From Asaia bogorensis (lineage in GTDB: Bacteria; Pseudomonadota; Alphaproteobacteria; Acetobacterales; Acetobacteraceae), in NCBI GenBank assembly GCA_945886995.1, contig CAMCZJ010000036.1, positions 1 to 17,738 on the forward strand: a stretch of 17,738 nt of DNA, written 5' to 3'. Within the stretch, counting starts at the first letter, position 1, and the number at the start of each line of letters is the position of its first letter. Below the pieces are notes generated by a model that searched no databases, was not told where the DNA came from, and saw only the letters and a program-made list of their open reading frames with translations. Below are positions 1-6,398 of this stretch, one piece after another. Both the position numbers and the translations under genes were made by a program.

Positions 1-528
1 GCGGAAGCGGTTTTGCCCAATGGCTGGGGTGCGGAAGCGGGCTTGCTCTGCACCGCGCTGATGCGCTCAGCACAGATTGCCGGCGCCATGCAGGCGGCGC
101 TTGCGCTGGCGGTGGATCACGCCAATACGCGCAAGCAATTCGGCCGCCCGATTGGGCGCTTCCAGGCAGTGCAACAGCAATTGGCGGTTTTTGCGGCGGA
201 GACTTCAGCCGCTTCTGTTGCTGCCGCCGCAGCCGCGCGCGCCGTTGATCGGCGCGGGCTGGCCGCCGCAGCTTTTGAGATCGGCTGTGCGAAGATTACG
301 GTTGGTGAGGCCGCGACGCGTGGTGCCGCCATTGCGCATCAGGTCTTTGCCGCCATGGGCATTACGGAAGAACATCAGCTGCATCATTTCACGCGTCGGC
401 TTTGGTCCTGGCGCGAAGAAGGTGGCAGTGAAGCCTTTTGGGCCAAGCGTATTGGACAGGAAGCGCAAGCAATCCCTGGCGCGCTTTGGCCCTTCATCAC
501 CGCACGCGAGGAGGAAATCACCCCATGA
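1..528 (+). CDS. Acyl-CoA dehydrogenase, C-terminal part (5' truncated by window)
   Basis: The frame is open from base 1, so the start lies outside the window; 175 residues remain. This is the C-terminal all-helical domain of a flavin-dependent acyl-CoA dehydrogenase, which makes the trans-2-enoyl-CoA and passes electrons to ETF. Visible family marks are RKQFGRPIGRFQAVQQQ (about residues 44-60), the segment that contacts FAD across the dimer, and the helix AHQVFAAMGITEEHQLHHFT near residues 109-128, where family members usually read H-Q-x-x-G-x-x-G-x-T-x-E. The Ala/Met variation there suggests a divergent subfamily. Substrate chain length cannot be told from this half. The stop TGA overlaps the ATG of the downstream crotonase gene (ATGA), so the two are very likely translationally coupled and catalyse consecutive or related acyl-CoA steps. 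Family assignment is firm; substrate is unknown. Confidence 0.9.
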   Translation, partial: AEAVLPNGWGAEAGLLCTALMRSAQIAGAMQAALALAVDHANTRKQFGRPIGRFQAVQQQLAVFAAETSAASVAAAAAARAVDRRGLAAAAFEIGCAKITVGEAATRGAAIAHQVFAAMGITEEHQLHHFTRRLWSWREEGGSEAFWAKRIGQEAQAIPGALWPFITAREEEITP

Positions 529-1328
529 CCCCATTTCTGAATATCGAACGTGATGGCGGCATCGTCATCCTCACGCTCAATCGTCCCGAAAAGCGCAATG
601 CAATTTCAACGCGTGCGGAATGTGAGGAAGTGGAAGCTGCCTGCCGCACCTTGTCGCGCGATGATAGCGTGCGCTGCGTGATCGTGACCGGTGCGGGTTC
701 CGCCTTTTGCGCTGGCGGTGATCTGAAGGGCATGCGCGATAAGACTGGCATTACCGGTGGCGGTACGGGGGCAGAAATCCGCGAATCCTATCGGCGTGGC
801 ATTCAGCTGATCCCGCTGGCACTTTATGAATTGGATATCCCAACCATCGCCGCAGTGAATGGCCCGGCGATTGGTGCCGGACTTGATCTTGCCTTGATGT
901 GCGATATTCGCGTGGCGAGTGAGAAAGCGCTTTTTGCCGAAAGCTTCGTCAAGGTTGGTATCGTGCCAGGTGATGGCGGCGCCTATCTGCTGCCAAAGGT
1001 GGTTGGTATGTCGAAGGCTTTGGAATTGTCCCTAACCGGTGAGACCATTGGCCCGGCTGAGGCTTTGGCCTGCGGCATGGTCTCAAAAGTGGTGGCGCCG
1101 GAAGCGCTTTTGGATGCGGCGCGTGCCATTGCGGCCAAAATCGCCGCCAATCCGCCGCAAGCGGTGCGGCTGACCAAGCGGCTGCTGCGTGAAAGCCAGC
1201 ATACGCGGCTGTCCACGCTGCTTGAAATGTCGGCGGCCTATCAGGCGCTGGCGCATGGTACGCGGGACCATCGCGAAGCGGTGGATGCCATGCTGGAAAA
1301 ACGCGTACCGAATTTTGAAGGCCGATAA
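525..1328 (+). CDS. Enoyl-CoA hydratase/isomerase (crotonase) family protein
   Basis: A 267-residue crotonase-fold protein, the usual length. The start is the ATG in the ATGA overlap with the acyl-CoA dehydrogenase; GAGGAGGAAA at 508-517 is a strong ribosome binding site about 8 bases upstream. The oxyanion-hole segments are present: CAGGDLKGM near residues 62-70 and NGPAIGAGLDLALMCD near 112-127. Compared from memory with rat mitochondrial enoyl-CoA hydratase, the two catalytic glutamates appear replaced: Asp121 stands for Glu144 and Phe141 for Glu164. An Asp (about 150) sits in the GIVPGDGG turn, where dienoyl-CoA isomerase has an acidic residue. It may therefore be an isomerase or another crotonase activity rather than a classical hydratase. 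It probably acts on the product of the preceding dehydrogenase. Family is certain; reaction is open. Confidence 0.92.
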   Translation: MTPFLNIERDGGIVILTLNRPEKRNAISTRAECEEVEAACRTLSRDDSVRCVIVTGAGSAFCAGGDLKGMRDKTGITGGGTGAEIRESYRRGIQLIPLALYELDIPTIAAVNGPAIGAGLDLALMCDIRVASEKALFAESFVKVGIVPGDGGAYLLPKVVGMSKALELSLTGETIGPAEALACGMVSKVVAPEALLDAARAIAAKIAANPPQAVRLTKRLLRESQHTRLSTLLEMSAAYQALAHGTRDHREAVDAMLEKRVPNFEGR

Positions 1329-1332
1329 GGGC

Positions 1333-1346
1333 GTGATGTAGATCAA
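1333..1346 (+). promoter_or_regulatory. Candidate FNR/FixK-type binding site (9/10)
   Basis: GTGAT-GTAG-ATCAA matches the FNR consensus TTGAT-N4-ATCAA at nine of ten informative positions; only the first T differs. It lies in the 83-base gap between the crotonase gene and the gene starting at 1412. Its centre is about 72 bases before that ATG. A class II activator position (-41.5) would place the transcription start near 1381, about 30 bases before the ATG. No convincing -10 hexamer is visible there. Confidence 0.42.
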
Positions 1347-1411
1347 CAACCCATCCGCTCCAGCAGCGCAACAGGCCGATCATGGCCGCGATGTTGGAGA
1401 AGGATGCGATC

Positions 1412-1868
1412 ATGACATTATCCCCCCAGGAGTTCAGCGCCCAATCCATCTGGCAATATGTAGATGGCAAGAAGCGTGCTGCTGACGCCGCCGAACGTGC
1501 CGAGGCTGAACTGCGCCGTACCGAACAGGGTAAGCTACGCGAGGCCTTTTGAAGCGCGCGACATCGCCCCTGGCGCGCTGGAACGGATTGCCGCCCTGGT
1601 GCGCCGTGCTGTGGATGCCGGTGAAAAGGAAGTGCTGGTGATGCGCTTCCCTTCAGAATGGTTGCCGGATCAGGGGCGTTCCATCACCAGCCATGATCCA
1701 GCCTGGCGCCAAAGACTAAGCGGCTTCCCGCAGCGCGCCTATGAATTCTATGAACGGGAATTGGCCCCGCGCGGGTTTCAAGTGAAGGTACAGATTCTTG
1801 ACTGGCCAGGCGGCATACCCGGTGATGTCGGTTGGTTCCTGACCTGGAAGCGCCCGGAAGAGGATTGA
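1412..1868 (+). CDS. Unrecognised small protein, reading frame split by a +1 shift
   Basis: Translation from ATG 1412 gives a credible N-terminus, MTLSPQEFSAQSIWQYVDGK..., rich in Lys/Arg/Ala/Glu and helical. It ends at a TGA at 1550-1552 after 46 codons. The +1 frame continues seamlessly from GAA at 1551 (EARDIAPGALERIAALVRRA) to the stop at 1866-1868. Read through, the product would be about 151 residues: a charged N-terminal helix, then a small alpha/beta domain with VLVMRFPSEWL and GDVGWFLTWKRP. The shift occurs at TTT-TGA (1547-1552). ATG 1412 has the ribosome binding site GGAGAAGG at 1396-1403; in-frame ATGs at 1382 and 1391 lie before or at that site. A single-frame start upstream of 1551 in the second frame gives an unnatural N-terminus. 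I do not recognise the family and assign no function. A sequencing error, a recent mutation or a programmed frameshift are all possible. Confidence 0.6.
1541..1553 (+). other. Putative +1 frameshift site (TTT-TGA with SD-like GAGG)
   Basis: GAGGCC-TTT-TGA-A: a Phe codon on a four-T run directly before a TGA stop. A +1 slip lets the same tRNA re-pair on TTT and continue with GAA. GAGG lies two bases upstream of the slippery codon, resembling the SD-like element three bases before CTT-TGA in prfB. The resemblance is seen in the sequence; function is inferred. Confidence 0.4.
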
Positions 1869-1881
1869 GGCTGCGCCAAGC

Positions 1882-1895
1882 TTGACATTGATCAA
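1882..1895 (+). promoter_or_regulatory. Candidate FNR/FixK-type binding site (9/10) upstream of universal stress gene
   Basis: TTGAC-ATTG-ATCAA matches TTGAT-N4-ATCAA at nine of ten positions and fits the looser TTGAY-N4-RTCAA perfectly. The centre is about 62 bases before the ATG at 1951. A class II position would put the transcription start near 1930, giving a leader of about 20 bases. Universal stress genes are common FNR/Anr targets, and an FNR-type regulator is encoded 3.5 kb away (5481-6302). TTGACA could also be read as a sigma-70 -35 box, but no good -10 follows at 16-18 bases. Confidence 0.6.
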
Positions 1896-1950
1896 TTCAG
1901 CGGCGCGGTACTTGGCGTAGTCAGGCCTCGTATCTTGGACGGAGGCTGTG

Positions 1951-2790
1951 ATGGGTATCTGCGAAATTTTGGTCCATCTGGATAGCTCACCGCGTGCTGA
2001 GGCGCGGCTTACCGTTGCGGCTTCCTTGGCAAGACAGCATGCCGCGCATTTGACCGCGTTGCAGGTAATTGATATCGCCGTGCCGGTCATGGCGATGGGT
2101 GATGGCGGCGGTGGCGGTGCGGTGATTGCCGAGCTGATGGAGCAAATGCGTCAATCCGCTTTGGCCGCCGGACAGAAGCTAAGAACAGCTTTTGAGGCAG
2201 CGCTGGCGCGCGAAGCTGTCATGGGCGAATGGCGCCAAGTGGAAGGCACTACGGCGGAAATTCTTGCCCTTCATGGCCGCTATGCTGATTTGGTGGTGCT
2301 GGGCCAGGATGATCCGGAAAGCGATAATGTTGGCGTATTGGAAACGGTGCTATTCGAATCCGGACGACCTGTGCTGGCCATTCCCTTTGCCGGTAGGTTC
2401 ACTACCATCGGAAAGCGTGTATTGGTTGGGTGGAATGCCAGCCGCGAAGCATCACGTGCGCTTCATGATGCGCTACCGTTGCTTGCAAAGGCGGAAAGCA
2501 CAACGGTGTTCCTGGCCAAACCCAGGCGCGGGCTTGGCGCGCACGGGGATGAACCAGGCGCGGACATCGCCCGCCATCTGGCGCGCCATGGGCTGAAGGT
2601 GAATGTCGCCAAGGCGGTAGCTGACGATGTTCCGGATTCGGCGCTGCTGCTGAATCATGCCAGCGATATGGGTGCGGATTTGCTGGTGATGGGCGCTTAT
2701 GGCCATTCACGACTGCGCGAATTCATCCTGGGCGGTGTGACGCGCAGCTTGCTCCGCGAAATGACGGTGCCAGTGCTGCTTTCGCATTAG
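1951..2790 (+). CDS. Universal stress protein, tandem UspA domains
   Basis: A 279-residue protein made of two UspA domains: the first spans about 1-145 and the second about 152-279. The second ends with the ATP-binding-type loop MGAYGHSRLREFILGGVTRS (G-x2-G-x9-G) before the last strand VPVLLS. The first has a degenerate loop (LGQDDPESDNVGVLETV), so nucleotide binding is expected only in the second half. Such tandem proteins are cytoplasmic factors of low-oxygen or starvation survival; the exact activity is usually unknown. The start is the ATG at 1951, five bases after GGAGG (1941-1945); the GTG at 1948 is too close to that site. A good FNR-type palindrome at 1882-1895 suggests anaerobic induction. 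Confidence 0.93.
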   Translation: MGICEILVHLDSSPRAEARLTVAASLARQHAAHLTALQVIDIAVPVMAMGDGGGGGAVIAELMEQMRQSALAAGQKLRTAFEAALAREAVMGEWRQVEGTTAEILALHGRYADLVVLGQDDPESDNVGVLETVLFESGRPVLAIPFAGRFTTIGKRVLVGWNASREASRALHDALPLLAKAESTTVFLAKPRRGLGAHGDEPGADIARHLARHGLKVNVAKAVADDVPDSALLLNHASDMGADLLVMGAYGHSRLREFILGGVTRSLLREMTVPVLLSH

Positions 2791-2801
2791 TGCTTGTCTG
2801 A

Positions 2802-2821
2802 GCCGAGTGGAGCCACTTGGC
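2802..2821. terminator. Hairpin between convergent genes
   Basis: GCCGAGTG-GAGC-CACTTGGC forms an 8-bp stem with one G-U pair and a four-base loop, just after the stop of the universal stress gene and before the converging methyltransferase end. No T run follows on either strand, so it is at most a weak bidirectional terminator or an mRNA 3'-end stabiliser. Confidence 0.35.
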
Positions 2822-2844
2822 GGCTTGGTAAAGGTGGTGGGCAA

Positions 2845-3462
2845 TCATGCAAGCCGGCGAAAAATCAACGAAAGATTATTCGCCGGCATGGCTTCAATAA
2901 GCGGTGCGGCGAAGCCAGCGATTTTGGCTTCTGCTGCGACAGCTTCCAGATCGCGCACGCCCCAATCTGCATCCTGGACGCGTAGGCTGGTATCAAACTC
3001 CGCATTGCTTGGTGCGGTATGCTGACCGCCCTGTCTGAAAGGGCCGTAGAGAAACAGCAAGCCGCCCGCAGGTAGCAAGCGGGCCGTGCCGCGCATGAGC
3101 GCCACTGTCGCGCCCCATGGCGCGATATGGATCATGTTAATGCAGAGCACGACATCGGCACGCTGCGCCGGCCAGGTTTCAGCCATGACATCCAGCGCCA
3201 AGGGTGGCAACAGATTAGCGTGCTGCGCTTCGCCCAGCCACGCCGCGATGCTGGCGCGTGATGCTGCATCGGGGTCACTGGGCTGGAAGGTGAGCGCCGG
3301 AAATTGCGCGGCGAAATGCAGGGCGTGTTCGCCAGAACCGCTCGCGATTTCCAGGACTACGCCCGCTTGCGGCAAATGGCGCGTCAACGCTTCTGCAATG
3401 GCAGCCTTGTTGCGCGCGACAGCGGGCGCGAAGCGGCGGGCATCTTCCATGGGTTCGGTCAT
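2845..3462 (-). CDS. DUF938-family class I SAM-dependent methyltransferase
   Basis: A 205-residue Rossmann methyltransferase of the DUF938 type (related to eukaryotic METTL26). N-terminal RRFAPAVARNKAAIAEAL (about 9-26) is the DUF938 lead-in. Motif I is LEIASGSGEHALHFAAQFP (about 37-55), the acidic strand-2 region is QPSDPD (about 59-64), and ADVVLCINMIHIAPW (about 101-115) is the motif IV region. NSEFDxSLR-type motif APSNAEFDTSLR and DWGVRDLE are also characteristic. The methyl acceptor is not established for the family. The ATG follows the stop of the upstream glycosyltransferase after one base (TAG-C-ATG), and no strong ribosome binding site is seen. It is therefore probably translated by coupling as the last gene of that transcript. 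Confidence 0.9.
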   Translation of the reverse strand: MTEPMEDARRFAPAVARNKAAIAEALTRHLPQAGVVLEIASGSGEHALHFAAQFPALTFQPSDPDAASRASIAAWLGEAQHANLLPPLALDVMAETWPAQRADVVLCINMIHIAPWGATVALMRGTARLLPAGGLLFLYGPFRQGGQHTAPSNAEFDTSLRVQDADWGVRDLEAVAAEAKIAGFAAPLIEAMPANNLSLIFRRLA

Positions 3463-3463
3463 G

Positions 3464-4429
3464 CTATGGTCTTTGGGCTAGGCACTGTTCCAGTTCTACC
3501 AGCAAGCCATTGGTTATCATACGCTCGAGTGAGGAAAAATATGTCTCATAAATCTGTAAAACCTTCTTCTTGCGGTCCAAGACTTCCTCATCGGATAGGC
3601 GCTTCAAGAGCGTGGCGCATGCCACAACCTCATCTTCCCTTGGCCGAAGGGTGCAGGAAGACCAATCAATCAGCCGATCAAAGGGCAACACCCAATTATC
3701 CGACAGGATGATTGGGATACAGCCAAAGGACATCGCTTCCAATAGCCGATAGGAAAACAACGCATCGCCCCTTGGGATAAAGGCGAAATCCGCATTCGTC
3801 ATGATCTGCCGGTAATCCTCATCGGTCCGGCCTATCGTTGCATCAAGCTTCAAAGCATCATGCCGGGCAGGTTCGATGATCCTGATTTGGAACTTCCCGC
3901 CATCATGCAATTTGCCCAAGGCAGCACGTACAGGATGGGAAAGAACACCTTGAAAGCTCGCGAGATACTTGCGCCTGCCTTCACCATGATGATCTTGATG
4001 AGATACCTGGATTGGCAGGGCCGGCAGCGAGATACTGCGCGGGTTGAGTGAACGATCAAGTTCCGAAAGGCATCCATCCGCGGGATAAATGTTGTGGAGG
4101 CCCCTCAGCATAATGGGAATCCGGATGAAAGGATTCATGTTGATGGTCAGAATAACGTCCTGAGGATGCGCCCGGGCCCTTGCAATGATGCGATCATAAT
4201 ATGCTTTTACCGCGCCAGTGTTGGATAGATCATGACCCATACCGCGGATATAGCTTGATGCCCTGTCCTTGTAGCGCGGCCAATTGGTTTCCATGGCGAC
4301 ATCTTCTTGCGGCAGGAAGATTTGACGCGGCGCTACCTTGGGCAAGGATTGAAATGTGGTCAGCAGTTTTTCCCAGAAGACCGTCCGTGGCATGGCGGAA
4401 TCTTCCAGAATCAGCGCCACGTTGAACAT
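3464..4429 (-). CDS. Exostosin-like (GT47-type) glycosyltransferase
   Basis: A 321-residue protein with no signal peptide or membrane segment. The diagnostic part is the exostosin C-terminal block at about residues 214-257: FAFIPRGDALFSYRLLEAMS, followed by FGCIPIILSDNWVLPFD and RLIDW. This corresponds to the nucleotide-sugar-binding half of GT47 enzymes (P-x-G-D-x-x-S-x-R-x-x-E-A-x-x-x-G-C-I-P). The sugar donor and acceptor are unknown; a role in surface polysaccharide is the usual inference. GGAAAGG (4436-4442) lies six bases before the ATG. The gene is visibly less GC-rich than its neighbours, with more AT-ending codons, and it sits between two metabolic genes rather than in a polysaccharide cluster, which hints at horizontal acquisition. 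The next gene follows after one base. Confidence 0.8.
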   Translation of the reverse strand: MFNVALILEDSAMPRTVFWEKLLTTFQSLPKVAPRQIFLPQEDVAMETNWPRYKDRASSYIRGMGHDLSNTGAVKAYYDRIIARARAHPQDVILTINMNPFIRIPIMLRGLHNIYPADGCLSELDRSLNPRSISLPALPIQVSHQDHHGEGRRKYLASFQGVLSHPVRAALGKLHDGGKFQIRIIEPARHDALKLDATIGRTDEDYRQIMTNADFAFIPRGDALFSYRLLEAMSFGCIPIILSDNWVLPFDRLIDWSSCTLRPREDEVVACATLLKRLSDEEVLDRKKKVLQIYETYFSSLERMITNGLLVELEQCLAQRP

Positions 4430-4456
4430 AACCGACCTTTCCAGTGAAGCGATCTA

Positions 4457-5416
4457 TCAGGCTGCACGCGCACGAAACCGCGCTAACGTTCCGCCACGCA
4501 GTACAGCACTTGGCAAGCGCCGGTCCAGAACCCGTTCCGCCAAGCGCCCCGCTTCCACCAGCGCCTCCAGATCAATCCCAGTGATGATCCCAAGCTCCGC
4601 GCAAAGCAGCGCCAATTCCTCGGTCGCGATATTGCCGGGGGCGCCAGGCTGGCCGGCGAAAGGGCAGCCACCCAGGCCGCCCACCGCAGCATCAAACCGC
4701 GCCACACCCATACGCAGCCCCGCCATGGCATTGGCAATGCCAAGCCCGCGCGTGTCATGCAGATGCAGTGCAAGCCGCAATTCCGGCCAGCGGCTTCGCA
4801 CTTCACCGATCACGGCTTCAATCTGGCGTGGATTGGCCCAGCCCATGGTATCCGCCAGAGTCAAATCCTGAATCGTGACGCCGGCTTCCGCGGCGATGGC
4901 CAGCCCATCCGCTACGGCTGCCATCACCTGCGCGGGCGCGACATCGCCAGCGTAATTGCAGCCAAAAGCCGCTTGCAACCCAATGCGCGTAACCGGCACG
5001 CCAGCGGCGATATGTGCCGCGGTTTGCTTGCGCATGGCTTCAATCTGCCCGGCATGATCACGGTTCAGGTTCTTCAGCGAAAAAGCCCCAGAAGCCGCAA
5101 GGCTGATGGAACCAAAAAGATGTAAGCGTTCCTTGAAGGCCAGGGCGCGATCCAGCCCCGCCGCATTGAACCACAATGCGGTGTAGTGAATACCGGCCTT
5201 GGGGGTGAAGCCCGCCACCACCGCTTCCGCATCCGCCCAGCCTGGCACAAGCTTTGGTGAAACGAAGGAAGCCACCTGAAGATGCTGCAATCCAGTCGCT
5301 GAAAGCGCGTCAATCAGCGCAATCTTGTCAGCACTGGGAATGGGGTTCTTTTCGATCTGAAAGCCTTCTCGTGGGCCTTCTTCGGCAATATCCACCTTGC
5401 GGGGCAAATCACTCAT
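4457..5416 (-). CDS. Hydroxymethylglutaryl-CoA lyase family protein
   Basis: A 319-residue TIM-barrel enzyme of the HMG-CoA lyase/DRE-TIM family, which cleaves a 3-hydroxy-3-methylglutaryl-CoA-like thioester to acetyl-CoA plus a keto acid. Metal ligands are visible as HLHDT (His218, His220) and Asn262 in GNIATEE. The family signature cysteine is in GGLGGCPFA (Cys251). The N-terminal catalytic motif reads EEGPREGFQIE (Arg16, Glu17), where classical lyases read PRDGLQNE; the metal-binding Asp is thus a Glu here. This marks a subfamily whose true substrate may not be HMG-CoA. ATG 5416 was chosen because AAGGAA (5424-5429) precedes it; a TTG at 5440 is also in frame. It lies 64 bases after the FNR-type gene and 27 before the glycosyltransferase, so one operon is likely. 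Confidence 0.87.
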   Translation of the reverse strand: MSDLPRKVDIAEEGPREGFQIEKNPIPSADKIALIDALSATGLQHLQVASFVSPKLVPGWADAEAVVAGFTPKAGIHYTALWFNAAGLDRALAFKERLHLFGSISLAASGAFSLKNLNRDHAGQIEAMRKQTAAHIAAGVPVTRIGLQAAFGCNYAGDVAPAQVMAAVADGLAIAAEAGVTIQDLTLADTMGWANPRQIEAVIGEVRSRWPELRLALHLHDTRGLGIANAMAGLRMGVARFDAAVGGLGGCPFAGQPGAPGNIATEELALLCAELGIITGIDLEALVEAGRLAERVLDRRLPSAVLRGGTLARFRARAA

Positions 5417-5480
5417 GGGCGGTTTCCTTATGGAGCCCAAAGCCTATCGCAGTATGGCGCCAGCGTGAATGCTCTGGCCC

Positions 5481-6302
5481 TCAGGCGGCGTCCTTACCTT
5501 CGCCGGTGCCGAGGGCTGTCAACGCAGCCTCATTCAGGAGTTCGACGCCATTTTGCCCATGCAGACGGATGAGATCACGTCGCCGGAAGCTCGAGATGGC
5601 GCGGCTCACGGTTTCCAGCGTTAGGCCAAGAAATTCACCAATATCCGCGCGCGTCGCCGGCAGATCGAAAACCGGTCCATTGTGGTTGCGTCGGCGCTGC
5701 GCATCCACAAGGGAAAGCAGGAAGGCCGCGACGCGTTCTTCGGCCGTGAAGCGGCCAAGTGCCATGATATGTTCCTGGCTTTGCGCCAATTCACGCGTGC
5801 AAAGGTCCAGAAAGCGCCGTTCCAGCATGGGGTAACGACGAAACAATAGTTCGAGGCGCCGGCGATCCATGCGGCAAATCTTCCCGCCGGTCAGCATTTC
5901 AGCGCCAAAGGCATTTTCAGCTTGGTGTGTGAACCCCAAAATATCGCCAGCGAAACGGAAACCAATCGCCGCCTGCCGACCATCGGGCAAAACGCGCATC
6001 AGCCGCGCCATGCCTTCTGTCAGCGTATAGACATACTTCGCTTCATCGCCCTGATGGAAAATCGGGCTGCGCGGTTCAAGCGTTAGCCTTTCACCTTCTG
6101 ACGCCACATCATCCAGCGCCGCGGCGTCCAGCGGCGCGCATAGCCCAAGCGACCGTGATCCGCATTTCATGCAGATATCGCCGTCGGCACCAAGGCCATC
6201 CATCATCGAACGCGTGACATCTAGCGGGTTCATTTCTGCCTGCCGGTTTGCTTTGCCTTCGTGGCGCGGGGCTTCTGCTTGCCCACACGCCATCGAAAAC
6301 AT
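5481..6302 (-). CDS. FNR/FixK-type transcription regulator with [4Fe-4S] ligand cysteines
   Basis: A Crp/Fnr-family regulator, 273 residues from the chosen start. The N-terminal cluster motif is CMKCGSRSLGLC (Cys44, Cys47, Cys55; C-x2-C-x7-C). The cNMP-like beta-roll runs about 70-145 and contains GGKICRMD, whose Cys143 aligns with Cys122 of E. coli FNR. The dimer helix runs about 150-180. The winged helix ends in GLTLETVSRAISSFRR, with Glu230, Ser233 and Arg234 in the FNR recognition positions that read TTGAT half-sites. All four oxygen-sensing cysteines are therefore present, implying an anaerobic activator/repressor. The start is uncertain. ATG 6302 has AGGAGG only three bases upstream, ATG 6293 has it at twelve, and ATG 6233 gives a 250-residue protein, the E. 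coli FNR length. It is probably the first gene of the operon with the lyase, glycosyltransferase and methyltransferase. Confidence 0.93.
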   Translation of the reverse strand: MFSMACGQAEAPRHEGKANRQAEMNPLDVTRSMMDGLGADGDICMKCGSRSLGLCAPLDAAALDDVASEGERLTLEPRSPIFHQGDEAKYVYTLTEGMARLMRVLPDGRQAAIGFRFAGDILGFTHQAENAFGAEMLTGGKICRMDRRRLELLFRRYPMLERRFLDLCTRELAQSQEHIMALGRFTAEERVAAFLLSLVDAQRRRNHNGPVFDLPATRADIGEFLGLTLETVSRAISSFRRRDLIRLHGQNGVELLNEAALTALGTGEGKDAA

Positions 6303-6305
6303 TTT

Positions 6306-6311
6306 CCTCCT
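6306..6311 (-). promoter_or_regulatory. Strong ribosome binding site of the FNR-type gene
   Basis: On the minus strand AGGAGG is followed by AAA and ATG (6302-6300), a three-base gap that is shorter than optimal. The next in-frame ATG (6293) is twelve bases away. This site argues that translation starts here rather than at 6386 or 6233, but does not settle which of the two near ATGs is used. Confidence 0.5.
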
Positions 6312-6315
6312 GTTT

Positions 6316-6329
6316 TTGCGCTGGATCAA
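6316..6329. promoter_or_regulatory. Weak FNR-like palindrome between the regulator and nuclease genes
   Basis: TTGCG-CTGG-ATCAA matches the FNR consensus at eight of ten positions, with one perfect half-site. It lies in the divergent gap, 14 bases before the regulator ATG at 6302 and with its centre 76 bases before the nuclease ATG. It could autoregulate the regulator or drive the nuclease gene. A match of this quality is expected by chance several times in a window this size, so confidence is low. Confidence 0.25.
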
Positions 6330-6398
6330 GACAAATCGGCGCGCGTTACGCCGCAAGTGATCAAGCTTGGCGCGGCGTGCCAGCATTAGGGGCGATTC

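Noticed and set aside
205..534. Minus-strand ORF opposite the acyl-CoA dehydrogenase
   Set aside because: The plus-strand frame is an unmistakable dehydrogenase; this is a shadow.
1464..1550. Start of the unknown gene within the second frame only
   Set aside because: The predicted N-terminus there is atypical and lacks a ribosome binding site, while the other frame over the same bases looks coding and starts behind GGAGAAGG.
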